Source of the DNA: Paenibacillus qinlingensis
Lineage (GTDB): Bacteria > Bacillota > Bacilli > Paenibacillales > NBRC-103111
Assembly: GCF_013204845.1 (NCBI RefSeq)
Contig: NZ_JABMKY010000007.1
Span: 124,001 to 188,000, forward strand
DNA length: 64,000 nucleotides
Direction: 5' to 3'
Shown: positions 49,245 to 59,174 of the stretch, one piece after another
Numbering within the stretch: position 1 is the stretch's first letter
How the letters are laid out: the number at the start of each line of letters is the position of its first letter
The notes under the pieces: generated by a model
The model's input: only the letters and a program-made list of their open reading frames with translations
What the model was told of the DNA's origin: nothing
Databases searched by the model: none
Made by a program: the position numbers and the translations under genes

Positions 49245-50168
49245 ATGGAAACCTTTAATAAACCTCAGCAACGCCGTTCCCGCTTTCTTTCAAGCGAGGC
49301 AAGAGTTGCTTACATATGCTTGATTCCGGCAATACTCGGGCTGATCTTCCTGACCTACCTGCCTCTTCTTGGCGTGTTGGGCATTAGTTTGACGAATTGG
49401 ACGGGGCTAAAAAATCCTGAATTCGTCGGTTTCAGCAATTACATCACGCTATTTACCACCGATCCTTATATTAAAGATTCAATTATCGCAACGCTCTACT
49501 TCGCATTTTTATCTGTAGCCGGAAGCATGATTTATTCACTTTTTATCGCGATGCTGTTGAACCGTAAAATTCCCGGAAGAGGTTTTTTCAGAGCTGTATT
49601 CTATGTTCCTTTCGTTTTGCCTGCTGCCGCTATATACGTAGGATGGTCCTGGCTTTACGAGGCCAATTTTGGTTTCTTCAACTATCTCCTCTCCGAAATC
49701 GGATTGAATAAAGTTCTCTTTATCGCGGATTCCAATTACGTAATCCCATCGCTTTCATTGATAGCGGTCTGGCTGTCGGGGAACTTAATCGTTATTTTTT
49801 TGGCTGGTCTTCAAAGCGTTCCGAGCGTCTATCATGAAGCAGCTGAAATGGATGGCGCGAACGGATGGAATCGCTTTCTTCATATCACCTTGCCTTGTAT
49901 GACGCCGATCATCTTTTATAACCTGTTGCTGAGTCTGATCGCCAATCTCCAGGTTGTTACACCTGCCCTTGCTCTGACCAATGGCGGTCCGGGCAACTCT
50001 TCCCGATTCATGACTTATCTGATGTATGATCAGGCATTCGTCAATTACAAGCTGGGCTATGCCTGCGCGACGACCTTTATTATTTTCGCCATTCTTGCTG
50101 CTTTTACTGCCGTTTTGTTCAAGACATCGAAACGGTGGATCTTTTCCGAAGGAGACGACGATAAATGA
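49245..50168 (+). CDS. ABC importer permease (MalF/LacF type)
   Basis: Channel subunit, 307 residues, six membrane segments. N-terminal segment VAYICLIPAILGLIFLTYLP; EAA loop EAAEMDGANGWNRFLHITLP at about residues 198-217. ATG 49245 follows GTGGGGGGC. It overlaps the next gene by four bases (ATGA). Paired with the binding protein at 47760. Confidence 0.93.
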   Translation: METFNKPQQRRSRFLSSEARVAYICLIPAILGLIFLTYLPLLGVLGISLTNWTGLKNPEFVGFSNYITLFTTDPYIKDSIIATLYFAFLSVAGSMIYSLFIAMLLNRKIPGRGFFRAVFYVPFVLPAAAIYVGWSWLYEANFGFFNYLLSEIGLNKVLFIADSNYVIPSLSLIAVWLSGNLIVIFLAGLQSVPSVYHEAAEMDGANGWNRFLHITLPCMTPIIFYNLLLSLIANLQVVTPALALTNGGPGNSSRFMTYLMYDQAFVNYKLGYACATTFIIFAILAAFTAVLFKTSKRWIFSEGDDDK

Positions 50169-51034
50169 GCGAAGTCGCATACGCCAGATTAAAGAGCAAG
50201 AAACGCAGTGAACGAACGATGAACGTGCTTACATTTATAGTCGTCATTGTATTTGCCCTCATCGTACTCTTCCCGATTTGGTGGATATTCCGTACGTCAC
50301 TGATGACGAACCCCGAGATCTACAAGTATCCGCCGTCTCTCATACCGAAAAATTGGTTGTTTTCCAATTATGAAAAAACATTGAATGTATTTAAATTCTG
50401 GAAGTATTTGTGGAATACGATGATTATTATCGTGCCTTCCTGCTTGGGGGGGACGTTCACGGCTACCTTGTGCGGATATGCCTTTGCGAGGTTGCGGTTT
50501 AGAGGCAAACAATTGATCTGGATGCTCTGCGTCGGTTCTATGCTCTTGCCTGCCATGGTAACGCTCATTCCGCTGTACATTGGATGGACACGGGGGCTGG
50601 GGCTCCATGACAGCTATCTGCCATTGATTCTGCCCTATTTTTGCGGCGGCGGCGCTTTTAATATCTTTCTGATCAGGCAGTTCATTCTCTCCATACCGAG
50701 AGAACTCGACCAAGCGGCAACGATAGACGGCGCAGGGTACTTCCGGATTTTGTTCAGCATTATCATGCCGGCGATCAAGCCCGCTATGATCGTCGTCGCC
50801 TTATTTATTTTCATCGGCTTATGGAATGATTTGCTCCAACAAATGATTTACATTAATTCGAGCGAAAAATTCACCATAGCGTTGGGGCTTACTAATTTTA
50901 AGGGTCAATTAAAGCAAGATTGGTCGTTAACGATGGCAGCCACGTGTCTGTCCTTTGCGCCAGGCGTCATTTTCTACCTGATCGGTCAGAAGTATTTTGT
51001 AGAGGGAATCACGTTGACCGGTATGAAAAGTTAA
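50165..51034 (+). CDS. ABC importer permease (MalG/LacG type)
   Basis: Second channel subunit, 289 residues, six membrane segments, EAA-type loop QAATIDGAGYFRILFSIIMP (Gln in place of the first Glu, about residues 180-199), C-terminal GQKYFVEGITLTGMKS. Translationally coupled to the previous gene. It ends before a strong terminator, so the arabinoside importer operon is binding protein plus two permeases without an ATPase. Confidence 0.93.
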   Translation: MSEVAYARLKSKKRSERTMNVLTFIVVIVFALIVLFPIWWIFRTSLMTNPEIYKYPPSLIPKNWLFSNYEKTLNVFKFWKYLWNTMIIIVPSCLGGTFTATLCGYAFARLRFRGKQLIWMLCVGSMLLPAMVTLIPLYIGWTRGLGLHDSYLPLILPYFCGGGAFNIFLIRQFILSIPRELDQAATIDGAGYFRILFSIIMPAIKPAMIVVALFIFIGLWNDLLQQMIYINSSEKFTIALGLTNFKGQLKQDWSLTMAATCLSFAPGVIFYLIGQKYFVEGITLTGMKS

Positions 51035-51042
51035 GGCTAATG

Positions 51043-51076
51043 AACCCCTTAAAGGATAATCCTTTAGGGGGTTTTT
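51043..51076 (+). terminator. Rho-independent terminator
   Basis: AACCCCTTAAAGGA pairs with TCCTTTAGGGGGTT around AT, followed by TTTC. Confidence 0.9.
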
Positions 51077-51182
51077 CAGGTTGATATTTTTAAATAAATC
51101 TACCCTGACAATAGTTCATATAATGTAAAAATAGGTTGTGAAACTTAAAGTAAATCACACAAATTTTAGATATGATAGAAAA

Positions 51183-51196
51183 TGTAAGCGCTACAA
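51183..51196 (+). promoter_or_regulatory. cre-like site before the large secreted protein gene
   Basis: TGTAAGCGCTACAA matches the CcpA-site consensus except at two right-side positions. A TATGAT -10-like box lies at 51171; no good -35 is seen. Confidence 0.5.
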
Positions 51197-51228
51197 AATT
51201 TATCAAATAAGGAGGTGTGCCGCAAAGG

Positions 51229-51306
51229 ATGACAGCACGATACAGCCAGGATCGAAGCCAAATAGTAAGAGGAATCCCTGCTAGATGTCGAAGAAATTTA
51301 AGATGA
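51229..51306 (+). CDS. Possible Arg-rich leader peptide, 25 aa
   Basis: ATG 51229, preceded by AAGGAGGTG (51209-51217) at 11 bases, opens a 25-codon frame (MTARYSQDRSQIVRGIPARC...) that ends 17 bases before the main start codon. It may be a regulatory leader or chance. Confidence 0.3.
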   Translation: MTARYSQDRSQIVRGIPARCRRNLR

Positions 51307-51322
51307 GAAGAGAGGTTTTCTA

Positions 51323-54300
51323 ATGAAGCAAATACTTAGTAAGTATTGGAGTAAGATGTCAAAGTTACAGCGAGTGCAACTGTTTGCAGCTTCCACGATT
51401 ACAGCCGCAGCCATTCTGTTGGTACCACAGCTAGCTTCAGCCAATACCATTACGAATAGTAATTTTACGGTTCAGACGGGTACGAATGGCGAAATTACTT
51501 CGCTACAAATTGGCGGGGATACCTATCCAACCAATTATGTCATGAATGCAACGAATGCACCGAATCAGAATACAGCGGATCATCAATGGGTTGGGGAGCT
51601 TATGTTTACGTATAAGCTTGGAACCGGGGCTTGGACACAAGCGCTTTCGAGTAAATCAGCGGATGGCAGAACGACATCCCAAACGGGCAATACCGTCAAT
51701 ATTACGTATCAGAATTCAACCAACAGTGCAGGGATTAAAAACTTCAAAGTGGATGAATCGTACTCCCTTGTGAGTGACTATTTGAAATGGCAAATTACCG
51801 TTACCAATACGAGTACGCAAACTTTGGAAATCGGAGATTTCGGCCTCCCGCTCCCCTTCAATGAATTCTTCACTGCCGGCAATAATGACGAAATTTATGA
51901 GACACGTGTCATTACACATGCTTTTATCGGTAACAATAGTTCCTATATTGTGGCGCAGCGCCCTAGCGGTATTGGTCCTTCTCTGCTCATGGTACCTGAT
52001 ACGACGACGGGAGCGGGTCTTGAGTATCAAGACAATTGGCGCGTTGAAGAGCATCCAGGCAGCATGTGGGCAGCGGATCAAGGTGGCTATGCGAAGGGGC
52101 TGAATGTGTACTATATTCACTCCAATGTGATTAAAAGCAATGGTCGTGGATATTTGCCTAACACGAGCCTAACGTTAGCGCCAGGCGCAAGTAAAACGTA
52201 TGCCTTCAAATTTTTCAAAGCTGCGGATGAGTATGCCGTTCAAGATAGGCTGTATAGCGAAGGCATGGTCGATTTTAATGTGGTTCCTGGCATGATCGTG
52301 CCAACGAATCAGACGGTTAAGTTTGATTTGCATACTTCCAAAGCCATTACAGCCGTTACTCCACAATATCCTTCAGAAACGACAATTACGTCTTTAGGTA
52401 CGACGGGAACAGATCACAAATTGTATCAGATGACGATGACCCATTTGGGACAGAACAATATTACGGTTACGTACGGCTCAGGAGAGAAAACAGTTCTTCA
52501 ATTCTATGCGATTGAACCTATCGATGCTGCGTTACAGCGGCATTCAACGTTCATGGTGAACAATCAACAATGGAATGTGCCAGGGGATATTCGTGATAAA
52601 GTGTTCGATGATTGGATGATGCAGACCAAAGCTAAGCGAAATAATTTCGCTGGATACTGGGGTTGGGGAGATGACTGGGGACTTACACATGGTCAATTCC
52701 TTGCCGAGAAAAATGCGCTTACCCCTATCGCTTCTGAAGTAACAGCCGTAGATAATTATTTGGAAACGGCCGTATGGACCAATTTGATGAATGGTCATCA
52801 TACTGATTATCTTGTACCAGATTTTCTAATGGCACAGCCGAATACAACGCCAACCTATCGGGGCTATGCGTATCCGCACATTTATAATACGTACTTCAGT
52901 ATGTATAAAATTGCAAAGCTTTACCCGAATCTGGTCACATACAAGAATCCCAAAAATACGTATCTGCTTCGTGCATACAATGTGTTCAAAGCCTTATATG
53001 ACGGACCTGTCGCCTACAACTGGGAGACGGGATTAATGGGCGAGTTAACGACGCCAGACATCATTAAAGCACTTCAAGATGAAGGCTACACGACGCAAGC
53101 AAATGATATCATTAGCAAAATGGCAACGAAATACAGCAATTTCTCAGCAAATGCCTATCCATATGGATCTGAATACAGCTACGACAATACGGGGGAAGAA
53201 TCTGTCTACATGCTGGCTAAGATGAATAATAACAATACCATCAAAGGTAAAATCAATGCCAAAACGAGAGCAGCACGCGGTCATATGCCAGTGTGGTATT
53301 ACTACACGGATCCTGTAACCATTACGGGGGATAACTGGTGGAATTTCCAATACAGTACGTCACTTGCAGGTTATGCGATGGATGACTGGATACGTACGAA
53401 TTCCACGACGCCTGAGAGAGAACAGCGGCTATCTTATGCAGCGAAAATAGCGAATATTAGTGCGATTAATTCGGGTCAAATCAGTAGTGATGCAGCGAAT
53501 ATTGGGGCTGTTTCTTGGACTTATCAAGCAAGCAAAGGAAATCACGGCGCTCTCGGCTTGGATGGCGGTCCTTTATTTAACGGCTGGCGCGGAATGAGCG
53601 GTGAAGCTGATCTTGGGCTGTTCGGTGCTTTGAAAATTTTAAGTGCGGATATTGCCGTTGATCCCATCTTTGGCTTGTATGGCTATGGGGCGGACGTTAC
53701 CCTGAGCAGCGGGAAATATACGATCACACCGAAGGATGGTTTGTTCAAACGATTGAATCTCATTACGGAGAAGTTCTCTATGGAATTAGAGCGCGACCAA
53801 TATACATCGGCCATCGTGGCAACAGCTAAGAATGATGTCAACTTTACTTTGAAGAATTCGACGACAACAGCAGCCCACGTCACGAAAGTCACCTTCACGG
53901 GTCTTGCAGCAGGTACGTATAACGTGCTTGTTAACAACGTGCAAACAGGCACAGTAACAGCGACGATAGGCGCTAAAACCATCGTTAACCTTAGCGTTGG
54001 AACGAACGCCACGTACGATGTGAAACTGCAAGTGGGCACACCGTCAGGACCTCAAGATGTAGCACCACAAGGGACAACGACGACTTCGTTCGTATCAGCT
54101 TGGGAAAGCCTTGCCGGTCTGAACGATGGATATGCACCCACAAGTTCGAATGACAGAGGGCATTCTGTATATGGAAACTGGGATAATCCAGGTACGACAC
54201 AATGGGTGCAATATGACTTTGCATCAGCCAAAACAGTGTCCAGTACAGCGATCTATTGGTTTGACGATGATCAAGGAATCGATCTCCCAGCTTCCTATAC

Positions 54301-54484
54301 CATACAGTATTGGAATGGAACCGCATGGGTCAATGTGGCAAGCCCATCAGGACTAGGGGTTGTCGCCAATCAATACAACACGACGACATTTACGCCTGTT
54401 TCTACGACCAAGATCCGTGTCAACATAACAGCCAAAGCGACCACATCAACCGGAATTGAATCGTGGCGAGTATTCGGAACATAA
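51323..54484 (+). CDS. Large secreted protein with glycosidase-like core and F5/8-type C domain, 1053 aa
   Basis: Extracellular; signal peptide about 1-40 ending in LASA. Residues about 45-340 resemble an N-terminal beta-sandwich of glycan-active enzymes (NSNFTVQTGTNGEITSLQIG, GLPLPFNEFF); about 410-830 is helical with many aromatic residues (GYWGWGDDWGLTHGQF, ENALTPIASEV, YRGYAYPHIYNTYFSMYKIA, GPVAYNWETGLMGELTTPDI), consistent with an alpha/alpha barrel and possibly the DUF5695 family; the last about 140 residues are an F5/8 type C (CBM32-like) domain (SAWESLAGLNDGYAPTSSND, WVQYDFASAKTVSSTAIYWF). ATG 51323 follows GAGAGAGG. Placed between importer and GH51 genes, it probably acts on an arabinose-rich polymer outside the cell. 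The catalytic residues are not known. Confidence 0.75.
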   Translation: MKQILSKYWSKMSKLQRVQLFAASTITAAAILLVPQLASANTITNSNFTVQTGTNGEITSLQIGGDTYPTNYVMNATNAPNQNTADHQWVGELMFTYKLGTGAWTQALSSKSADGRTTSQTGNTVNITYQNSTNSAGIKNFKVDESYSLVSDYLKWQITVTNTSTQTLEIGDFGLPLPFNEFFTAGNNDEIYETRVITHAFIGNNSSYIVAQRPSGIGPSLLMVPDTTTGAGLEYQDNWRVEEHPGSMWAADQGGYAKGLNVYYIHSNVIKSNGRGYLPNTSLTLAPGASKTYAFKFFKAADEYAVQDRLYSEGMVDFNVVPGMIVPTNQTVKFDLHTSKAITAVTPQYPSETTITSLGTTGTDHKLYQMTMTHLGQNNITVTYGSGEKTVLQFYAIEPIDAALQRHSTFMVNNQQWNVPGDIRDKVFDDWMMQTKAKRNNFAGYWGWGDDWGLTHGQFLAEKNALTPIASEVTAVDNYLETAVWTNLMNGHHTDYLVPDFLMAQPNTTPTYRGYAYPHIYNTYFSMYKIAKLYPNLVTYKNPKNTYLLRAYNVFKALYDGPVAYNWETGLMGELTTPDIIKALQDEGYTTQANDIISKMATKYSNFSANAYPYGSEYSYDNTGEESVYMLAKMNNNNTIKGKINAKTRAARGHMPVWYYYTDPVTITGDNWWNFQYSTSLAGYAMDDWIRTNSTTPEREQRLSYAAKIANISAINSGQISSDAANIGAVSWTYQASKGNHGALGLDGGPLFNGWRGMSGEADLGLFGALKILSADIAVDPIFGLYGYGADVTLSSGKYTITPKDGLFKRLNLITEKFSMELERDQYTSAIVATAKNDVNFTLKNSTTTAAHVTKVTFTGLAAGTYNVLVNNVQTGTVTATIGAKTIVNLSVGTNATYDVKLQVGTPSGPQDVAPQGTTTTSFVSAWESLAGLNDGYAPTSSNDRGHSVYGNWDNPGTTQWVQYDFASAKTVSSTAIYWFDDDQGIDLPASYTIQYWNGTAWVNVASPSGLGVVANQYNTTTFTPVSTTKIRVNITAKATTSTGIESWRVFGT

Positions 54485-54494
54485 TCCATTTATA

Positions 54495-56181
<1,687 letters not shown>

Positions 56182-56191
56182 GTGAACGAGA

Positions 56192-56232
56192 AATAGCCAG
56201 TAACCCTGAGATATCTAGGTTGCTGGCTATTT
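56192..56232 (+). terminator. Rho-independent terminator
   Basis: AATAGCCAG-t-AACC pairs with GGTT-GCTGGCTATT, followed by TATTT. It lies 10 bases after the GH51 stop. Confidence 0.85.
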
Positions 56233-56258
56233 ATTTAAGTAAGTTTGAAACTGCCCTG

Positions 56259-56460
56259 CTGTCCGCCAGATGAATAGATGGATTTTATGCAGTTAAATAT
56301 TAGGGTTTTACGATCAAACGCCGAGTAGATGGAAAATATACAGTTAATTTTGCGCATTTTACGCGGTCTGAGCAAAAACGGTAGTTTTAACTACATAATT
56401 TACAGTTAAATCGAATTTTCGAGGAAATTCCTCGAGAATAGCTGTAGGTATTCCAGTTAA
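56259..56460. repeat. Intergenic repeat cluster related to that at 9755
   Basis: Units joining TAGATGG or TAGCTG ends to CAGTTAA ends: TAGATGGATTTTATGCAGTT (56275), TAGATGGAAAATATACAGTT (56326), an unpaired ACTACATAATTTACAGTTAA (56390) and TAGCTGTAGGTATTCCAGTT (56439). Spacing is about 50-60 bases. The left edge carries CTGTCCGCCA (56259-56268), the complement of TGGCGGACAG at 43977. Confidence 0.65.
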
Positions 56461-56562
56461 TCAAATGTGTAAATCAGAAAGCCACGCCACACCTACGAAG
56501 GAACTCAACCAACAAGGTTCTCCTGCGAGATCCCATGTTTGCGTCTCATGCGGGCATGATGT

Positions 56563-57453
56563 TCATGAATGGCCTGTATAGTTTTTGCGGAAATTTAAAG
56601 GAGAGATCCCTTCTTTGGTTGAGAAGCAGTGTGAGAAGTAGGAGGCGTGCTGAAAGCCACTCTCTTCGGCAACTCTCGCCATGGTCCAATTGGTCTGAAT
56701 CAGCAGCTTCTTGGACTGTTCGATACGAAATTGAAGCAAATAATCATTGGGGGTCATCCCGAACACTTTCAACATACATTTGGCAATGTAGTTCGGATGA
56801 TAATTAAGATGCTCTTGTAATAGGGCATTGGATATTTTTTTCGTATAATTTTGGCGAATAAACAGCTCGACTTTTTCAGCTAAATGAAACGCAGTCATGT
56901 CGGTTGTTGAAATTAATTCACGGTTAATATGCTGCATAAACAATTGAAACGTATTCTGTTTCCGCCAATTCCGTTGAGAGCGCGATTCCTGTTCCAAGTC
57001 GAAGAAATATTCCAAGATTTCTAAGGCTTTGTGATTGAGTTTCATATATTTGGGGATAAATATGGAATTCACTTCAGCATGATTTAGGAAAGCCTTTTGT
57101 TTGTGATCCTCAATGAGAGAATTCTGATTCTCTAAACACGTATCCATATCCATATACTCATCCCAGGCACCATACGTATGGAAATGGATCCAAAGGATTT
57201 CGGCTTCTTGCTCACAAGGAGCCGTTCCAAAATGCGAGAGATCGGGTCTTAGAATGATGGCATCATTAGGTTGGAGCGTCCATTCATTCGTACCTTCTCC
57301 GATGTAAATCGTTCCTTTCTTAACGACGATGAGGTCGAAGGCACCGATGTTAGTCCTGCTTATATGACTCTCCCCCATGTCGTAGTAAGCGCTTCCGCAA
57401 TCTAAGAAATAAGGAATCGGTGGAGCAATGAAGTGGAGAACAGTTGGTTTCAT
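56563..57453 (-). CDS. AraC-family transcriptional regulator
   Basis: Likely regulator of the arabinoside genes upstream, 296 residues. Cupin-like sensor at the N-terminus (GAFDLIVVKKGTIYIGEG, ILRPDLSHFGTAP, ILWIHFHTYG), helical middle, and a C-terminal double helix-turn-helix (NALLQEHLNYHPNYIAKCML, WTMARVAEESGFQHASYFSH) with FSTKEGISPLNFRKNY. The minus-strand ATG at 57451-57453 follows GAGGTAGG. It is convergent with the GH51 gene across a repeat region. Its effector is not known. Confidence 0.92.
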   Translation of the reverse strand: MKPTVLHFIAPPIPYFLDCGSAYYDMGESHISRTNIGAFDLIVVKKGTIYIGEGTNEWTLQPNDAIILRPDLSHFGTAPCEQEAEILWIHFHTYGAWDEYMDMDTCLENQNSLIEDHKQKAFLNHAEVNSIFIPKYMKLNHKALEILEYFFDLEQESRSQRNWRKQNTFQLFMQHINRELISTTDMTAFHLAEKVELFIRQNYTKKISNALLQEHLNYHPNYIAKCMLKVFGMTPNDYLLQFRIEQSKKLLIQTNWTMARVAEESGFQHASYFSHCFSTKEGISPLNFRKNYTGHS

Positions 57454-57584
57454 AGCCTACCTCGTTAAGATCGAATTTGTATCCAACATGTGTGATGGAT
57501 ACCCTTATTTATATTTTACGTGATGTGCCATGTGAAAGAAAGTGATTTTGGCGAAATATAGCGAGAATATGGGCCGATGCCCAC

Positions 57585-57613
57585 TTGACATCTCTTTTAA
57601 ATATGTCATAATG
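57585..57613 (+). promoter_or_regulatory. Promoter of the NAD salvage operon
   Basis: TTGACA (57585-57590) and CATAAT (57608-57613) with a 17-base spacer; the start of transcription would be near 57620, inside the operator palindrome. Confidence 0.65.
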
Positions 57614-57631
57614 ATAATATCATATCGACAT
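57603..57631 (+). promoter_or_regulatory. Palindromic operator candidate (NrtR-type), copy 1
   Basis: A 29-base palindrome centred at 57617: ATGTC...GACAT outside and ATGATA-a-TATCAT inside. It overlaps the -10 box of the regulator gene. Part of it, ATGTCATAATGA, recurs before pnuC at 58452. Confidence 0.6.
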
Positions 57632-57656
57632 TAAAGTTATAAAGGCAGGTGCCACA

Positions 57657-58427
57657 ATGGACACGAACGAAAAAGAGTCAAATTACTCTTCCCATAAGTA
57701 TCGGACACCAGACGGTGCACCGAGTGATATTGTCATTTTCACCATTACCTCAACGGAAAAGAATACAACCAAAAAGGCGCTGCCTATTAGGGAACTAAAG
57801 GTTCTACTCATACAAAGAAAACAATGGCCATTCGAGGGCCAATGGGCGTTACCTGGCGGGTTCTGCCAAGAGTCGGAGAGTATGTATGCATGTGCGCGGA
57901 GGGAGCTCCAAGAGGAGACGGGCGTCGCGGATGTGCATATGGAATATTTAAACGTCTATAGCGAACCTGGACGTGATCCAAGAGGATGGATCATTTCTCA
58001 CGCTTTCTATGCTTTAGTTCATGAGAAATTGTTGGCTGAAAGGCGTGCCGATACGGATGCGACTGATGTGCGTCTATTTACGGTGAAGGAAGCATTAGAG
58101 TTAGCGTTGGCTTTTGATCATCGGGAGATACTGACGGATGCCTTGCATCAGATTCAGAAAAAGATGCTAACGACGACGATTGCCAAGGAGTTCCTTCCTG
58201 AAGAGTTCACCATTGGTGAGCTATATCAAGTGATTCAAACGGTTGTGCCGCATTTTGAGGAAAGCAACTTCATTCGCAAAATCACATCTACGCAAAGCCG
58301 CAAAGGCATTATTGAGGAAGCGGTGAATCGCAACGGAGAGCCGAAGCTTTCCAATCGCTACTCGCAGAGAGCTGCACAGCTCTATTGTTTTACGGATCTG
58401 ACGCCTCAGCTGTCGATTTACAGCTAG
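57657..58427 (+). CDS. nrtR: NrtR-type transcriptional regulator with Nudix domain
   Basis: Repressor of NAD metabolism genes that senses ADP-ribose or NAD-derived ligands through a Nudix-like domain. 256 residues: Nudix fold (about 20-150) with a complete Nudix box (GGFCQESESMYACARREL continuing QEETGV) and preceding KVLLIQRKQWPFEGQWALPG; C-terminal winged helix (about 165-256) ending in FIRKITSTQSRKGIIEE, SNRYSQRAAQLYCF. In many NrtR proteins the Nudix box is degenerate; here all key residues stand, so hydrolysis of ADP-ribose is possible. It overlaps an operator-like palindrome with its own promoter, suggesting autorepression. The neighbours pnuC and nadR fit the assignment. Confidence 0.88.
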   Translation: MDTNEKESNYSSHKYRTPDGAPSDIVIFTITSTEKNTTKKALPIRELKVLLIQRKQWPFEGQWALPGGFCQESESMYACARRELQEETGVADVHMEYLNVYSEPGRDPRGWIISHAFYALVHEKLLAERRADTDATDVRLFTVKEALELALAFDHREILTDALHQIQKKMLTTTIAKEFLPEEFTIGELYQVIQTVVPHFEESNFIRKITSTQSRKGIIEEAVNRNGEPKLSNRYSQRAAQLYCFTDLTPQLSIYS

Positions 58428-58451
58428 GCGGCTCTCTTTTACCTTTTGATA

Positions 58452-58463
58452 ATGTCATAATGA
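58452..58463 (+). promoter_or_regulatory. Operator candidate, copy 2 (before pnuC)
   Basis: ATGTCATAATGA, identical to the left part of the palindrome at 57603, in the 78-base gap before pnuC. The right half is degenerate (GAGAGTATTG). A CATAAT -10-like box overlaps it. Confidence 0.5.
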
Positions 58464-58505
58464 GAGTATTGTTTGTTGGGAATTAATCTTAAGGAGGCGT
58501 TACGT

Positions 58506-59174
58506 ATGAGAAAAGCATGGACATTTGTGGCATTATTCATTGGTATGGTTGCTATCGCCATCTACACGTCATCAACGGTTATTGAAATCGTCGCGACTAC
58601 GACAGGCTTGTTATGCGTATGGTTAACAGCAAAGGAAAATATATGGTCATGGCCAATTGGATTGGTCAATGTGGGTTGTTTCTTCGTGATGTTTGGGGAA
58701 GCGAAACTATACGCGGATACGATGCTGCAGGTGTTCTTTTTCATCTTGAGTGTGTATGGTTGGATCATTTGGCTGACGAAAAGAGAAGGTACCAAGGTGC
58801 GTCCGACTAGAAAAATAACACCGCGACTCACGTTCATCCTAAGTGTACTTGTGGTAGTGATGACCCTGCTCTGGGGCTATGTCCTGCAAACATACACAGA
58901 TGCCTCCATTCCCTATGCGGATGCTTTCATTGCTACTTTAAGCCTTATAGCACAGTATTTACTTTCGTCAAAAGTGCTAGAGAATTGGCTTGCCTGGATT
59001 GCTGTCGACGTGATGTCGGTAGCGATGTACGCGTACAAAGATTTGTATGCTGTTGCCTTCTTATACCTTATTTTCTTGTTCATCGCCATTGCAGGCTATG
59101 TTGGATGGAAACGTGAACTACACAACATAGAACGGAGGGATTTCATATGTCACAACAGAATAGAACAGGCTTGA
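58506..59174 (+). CDS. pnuC: Nicotinamide riboside transporter PnuC
   Basis: Membrane facilitator that brings nicotinamide riboside into the cell, where NadR phosphorylates and traps it. 222 residues with seven membrane segments; the PnuC signature appears in TTGLLCVWLTAKENIWSWPI, NVGCFFVMFGEAKLYADTML and QVFFFILSVYGWIIWL, and near the C-terminus in SSKVLENWLAWIAVDVMSV. ATG 58506 follows TTAAGGAGG. Its 3' end overlaps the nadR start by 28 bases, so the two are translationally coupled. Confidence 0.95.
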   Translation: MRKAWTFVALFIGMVAIAIYTSSTVIEIVATTTGLLCVWLTAKENIWSWPIGLVNVGCFFVMFGEAKLYADTMLQVFFFILSVYGWIIWLTKREGTKVRPTRKITPRLTFILSVLVVVMTLLWGYVLQTYTDASIPYADAFIATLSLIAQYLLSSKVLENWLAWIAVDVMSVAMYAYKDLYAVAFLYLIFLFIAIAGYVGWKRELHNIERRDFICHNRIEQA

